Source: Comamonadaceae bacterium
Lineage (GTDB): Bacteria > Pseudomonadota > Gammaproteobacteria > Burkholderiales > Burkholderiaceae_C
Length of the DNA: 13,805 nucleotides
Reading direction: 5' to 3'
Assembly: GCA_947458305.1 (NCBI GenBank)
Contig: CANGZO010000031.1
Location: 1-13,805, forward strand
Part shown: piece by piece, positions 12,892-13,805 of the stretch
Numbering within the stretch: position 1 is the stretch's first letter
Layout: each line of letters begins with the position of its first letter
The notes under the pieces: model-generated
What the model saw: the letters and a program-made list of their open reading frames with translations, nothing else
Told to the model about the DNA's origin: nothing
Databases searched by the model: none
Position numbers and translations under genes: made by a program

Positions 12892-13805
12892 GCGATTTAG
12901 GCATGGGCGGCTTGCTCATTGGCATGCTGGTCATTTTGGTACTGCTTGGCATACACATTGGTGTGGCATTGCTGGCGGTCGGCTTTGCTGGCGTCTGGCT
13001 GGTGCGAGACAACCTCGACATGGCCATCAAATTGTTTTACATGTCGGCCTACAACGGCGTGGCCGACTATGTGTTTGCGACCATTCCGCTGTTTGTGCTG
13101 ATGGGGCTGCTGGTGAGCATTTCCAACGTCGGCAAGGACACGTTCACGGTCGCAGAAGTCTTGCTTCGCAAGCTCCAAGGCGGTCTCGGTGTGGCCACTG
13201 TGGCCGCCAACACGGTGTTCGCAGCGGTCACGGGGGTCTCCATCGCGTCGGCTGCGGTGTTCACCCGGGTGGCCGTTCCCGAAATGGTCAAACACGGTTA
13301 TCGCACCACATTTGCCACCGGCACCGTGGCCGGCAGCTCTGTGTTGGGGATGATGATCCCCCCTAGCCTGCTGATGATCATTTACGGCGTGTTGGCCGAA
13401 CAATCGATTGGCAAATTGTTTGTGGCCGGCGTCATTCCAGGCTTCTTGCTGGCCATCGTCTTCGCCGTGATGATCATGCTGATGGCGCGATTCACGCCGG
13501 GCCAGGTCTTTGACCCTCAACAGCAATCTCAGTTGCTGCGGGGACGCCAGATTCAAGTCACCCTGACCGGGCTGCAAATGTTCAGCAAATTGGTGCCCAT
13601 TGCTGCGCTGGTGGCCTTGGTGTTGGGGGGCCTATACGGCGGCTTTTTCACACCCACCGAAGCCGGTGGTGTGGGTGCCTTTGGTGCCCTGGTCATTGCC
13701 TTGATGCGAAGGTCGCTGGGCAAAGGAAAGTTTTGGCAGGTTCTGCACGAAACCGGCAGCGTGTCATGCACCATTCTCATCTTGCTGGTGGCGGCCAGTT
13801 TCTAC
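12888..13805 (+). CDS. dctM: TRAP transporter large permease subunit, DctM family, 3'-truncated
   Basis: The frame starts at ATG 12888-12890, overlapping the dctQ stop by 4 bases behind GGGAGGTGG, and runs open to the window end, giving 306 of the usual 425-430 residues. It begins MSDLGMGGLLIGMLVILVLLGIHIGVALL. It contains the family segments VFATIPLFVLMGLL (62-75), FAAVTGVSIASAA (111-123), GMMIPPSLLMIIYG (154-167) and GGFFTPTEAGGVGAF (251-265), all characteristic of DctM of the ion transporter superfamily. It is the sodium-coupled channel-forming subunit that moves the DctP-delivered substrate across the inner membrane. The substrate is unknown but, from the neighbours, is probably what the divergent molybdenum hydroxylase acts on, or its precursor. 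Confidence 0.93.
   Translation, partial: MSDLGMGGLLIGMLVILVLLGIHIGVALLAVGFAGVWLVRDNLDMAIKLFYMSAYNGVADYVFATIPLFVLMGLLVSISNVGKDTFTVAEVLLRKLQGGLGVATVAANTVFAAVTGVSIASAAVFTRVAVPEMVKHGYRTTFATGTVAGSSVLGMMIPPSLLMIIYGVLAEQSIGKLFVAGVIPGFLLAIVFAVMIMLMARFTPGQVFDPQQQSQLLRGRQIQVTLTGLQMFSKLVPIAALVALVLGGLYGGFFTPTEAGGVGAFGALVIALMRRSLGKGKFWQVLHETGSVSCTILILLVAASFY

Overview
The window looks like a chromosomal segment of a betaproteobacterium, most likely Burkholderiales near Comamonadaceae. This rests on the GC-rich base composition, the protein sequence style (universal stress protein, EamA exporter, YhdH/AcuI reductase, TRAP transporter, CoxL-like hydroxylase) and the REP-like palindrome type; it is an inference without a database search. 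No tRNA, rRNA, CRISPR array, insertion sequence or phage gene was seen, and no gene-free stretch exceeds about 140 bases.

Left part (1-5649), mainly housekeeping and accessory genes: the 3' part of a metallophosphoesterase gene (+); a single-domain universal stress protein (+) with an FNR-like box and a hairpin in its leader; a TetR/AcrR regulator (-) converging on it; a Tat-exported PhoD-type phosphatase (-); an EamA/DMT exporter (+) divergent from phoD; a REP doublet (perfect 26-bp inverted repeat); and an AcuI/YhdH-type acrylyl-CoA reductase family gene (+). Convergent gene pairs are separated by compact hairpins (1219-1240 and 5628-5649).

Right part (5673-13805), apparently one divergent metabolic locus. 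On the minus strand, reading leftward from 10245, lies a coxG-like SRPBCC membrane-anchored protein, then the FAD, [2Fe-2S] and molybdopterin subunits of a three-subunit molybdenum hydroxylase of the xanthine dehydrogenase/CO dehydrogenase superfamily. The large subunit lacks the Cys loop of true CO dehydrogenase, so the substrate is probably an organic molecule and is unknown. On the plus strand lies a divergent TetR regulator, a possible 30-codon ORF linked by ATGA overlaps at both ends, then a tripartite TRAP transporter: DctP-type binding protein, DctQ small membrane protein, and DctM large permease cut by the window edge.

The 86-bp gap between coxG and tetR holds two related quasi-palindromes spaced 31 bp apart (about three helical turns). 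They overlap plausible promoters for both directions. The simplest model is a ligand-responsive TetR repressor controlling uptake (TRAP) and first-step hydroxylation (Mo enzyme) of the same unidentified, probably carboxylated, compound. This candidate uptake-plus-hydroxylation system is the most interesting content of the window.
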